Below, piece after piece: positions 5,384-5,581 of a stretch of DNA of 5,581 nucleotides; the first letter of the stretch is position 1; every line of letters starts with the position of its first letter. This stretch comes from an uncultured Bdellovibrio sp. (GTDB lineage Bacteria > Bdellovibrionota > Bdellovibrionia > Bdellovibrionales > Bdellovibrionaceae). Location of the stretch: positions 1 through 5,581 of the forward strand of contig NZ_CAMLDV010000202.1 of assembly GCF_946478835.1 (NCBI RefSeq). Reading direction: 5' to 3'. The translations under genes were made by a program, and so were the position numbers. Below the pieces are notes generated by a model that was not told the DNA's origin, ran no database searches, and saw only the letters and a list, made by a program, of their open reading frames with translations.

Positions 5384-5581
5384 TATTGAAGTTGCAACGC
5401 TTGCGTGTTCATTGTGACGTGCGAGTTTGAACGGAATTGGTTCACCCACGCTTCAAACATACCGTCGCCGCGACGTTTTTGCATCATTTCAGCCGTCATT
5501 GGTTCTAAAGCTTTCACTTCTTCAACTTTAGATTCTTTCAACTTCAAAACGTATTTGGAGTTGCCATCACGAACCAGGCGC
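5383..5581 (-). CDS. C-terminal end of a probable PpiD/SurA-type peptidyl-prolyl cis-trans isomerase (partial)
   Basis: Only the last 65 residues are present; the gene continues beyond the window end. The piece begins RLVRDGNSKYVLKLKESKVEE, which looks like the last beta strand of a parvulin domain (VxxGxxYVLKLxExK). It continues with a helix-rich tail, MMQKRRGDGMFEAWVNQFRSN, then HVTMNTQALQLQ. That strand followed by a K/R-rich helix, F-x-x-W and a short strand is how PpiD/SurA-like periplasmic foldases typically end. There is no catalytic evidence, as the domain core lies outside. The TAA stop shares one base with the next ATG (TAATG), so the two genes are cotranscribed and probably translationally coupled. 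A different protein with a similar tail remains possible. Confidence 0.5.
   Translation of the reverse strand, partial: RLVRDGNSKYVLKLKESKVEEVKALEPMTAEMMQKRRGDGMFEAWVNQFRSNSHVTMNTQALQLQ

Noticed and set aside
5384..5449. 22-residue N-terminal extension of the PTPS-like protein
   Set aside because: It would overlap the isomerase gene's end in another frame; the TAATG stop/start junction at 5381-5385 is the natural start.

Overview
The window is a gene-dense stretch of bacterial chromosome. I see no mobile element, CRISPR array or RNA gene. Gene content and protein style point to a Gram-negative bacterium: a long-form FolE2, a YceF-like Maf, and several Sec-exported, cysteine-containing small proteins of unknown function. 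The overall flavour resembles Bdellovibrio and its relatives (predatory Bdellovibrionota). That placement is an impression from protein resemblance, not a search result, and should be held at moderate-to-low confidence.

Layout. (1) Positions 1-61 hold an AT-rich stretch with a half-match to a Fur-box consensus cut by the window edge, and a hairpin just downstream of folE2. (2) folE2 (minus, 62-973) makes dihydroneopterin triphosphate from GTP. It diverges from a plus-strand pair: a YceF-like Maf nucleotide pyrophosphatase (1122-1691) and a cytidine deaminase (1688-2092) that overlap by ATGA. The 148-bp gap between folE2 and maf carries two mirror-image TATAAT boxes. (3) A near-perfect hairpin with A and T flanks (2096-2120) separates cdd from a convergent minus-strand gene and can terminate both. 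(4) Two minus-strand genes encode exported proteins: a DNase I/sphingomyelinase-like (EEP superfamily) enzyme (2122-3198), and upstream of it a 245-residue cysteine-rich protein of unknown function (3312-4049). (5) A 283-bp divergent region with several inverted repeats leads to a small plus-strand exported protein with six cysteines (4333-4758). (6) Its end overlaps tail-to-tail with a minus-strand gene for a degenerate, apparently duplicated 6-pyruvoyl-tetrahydropterin-synthase-like protein (4745-5383). That gene follows, by a TAATG stop/start overlap, the C-terminal end of a probable PpiD/SurA-type periplasmic peptidyl-prolyl isomerase (5383-5581, cut by the window end).

How the parts fit. 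folE2, maf and cdd all act on nucleotides (folate/pterin entry, removal of modified nucleotides, pyrimidine salvage). The central block is about exported proteins. The right end couples a periplasmic folding factor to a pterin-synthase-fold protein without the usual zinc histidines, which is the most unusual pairing here. Three genes need later starts than their longest open frames: maf, the 245-residue protein and the 141-residue protein. The pterin-fold gene also starts later, at the TAATG overlap.
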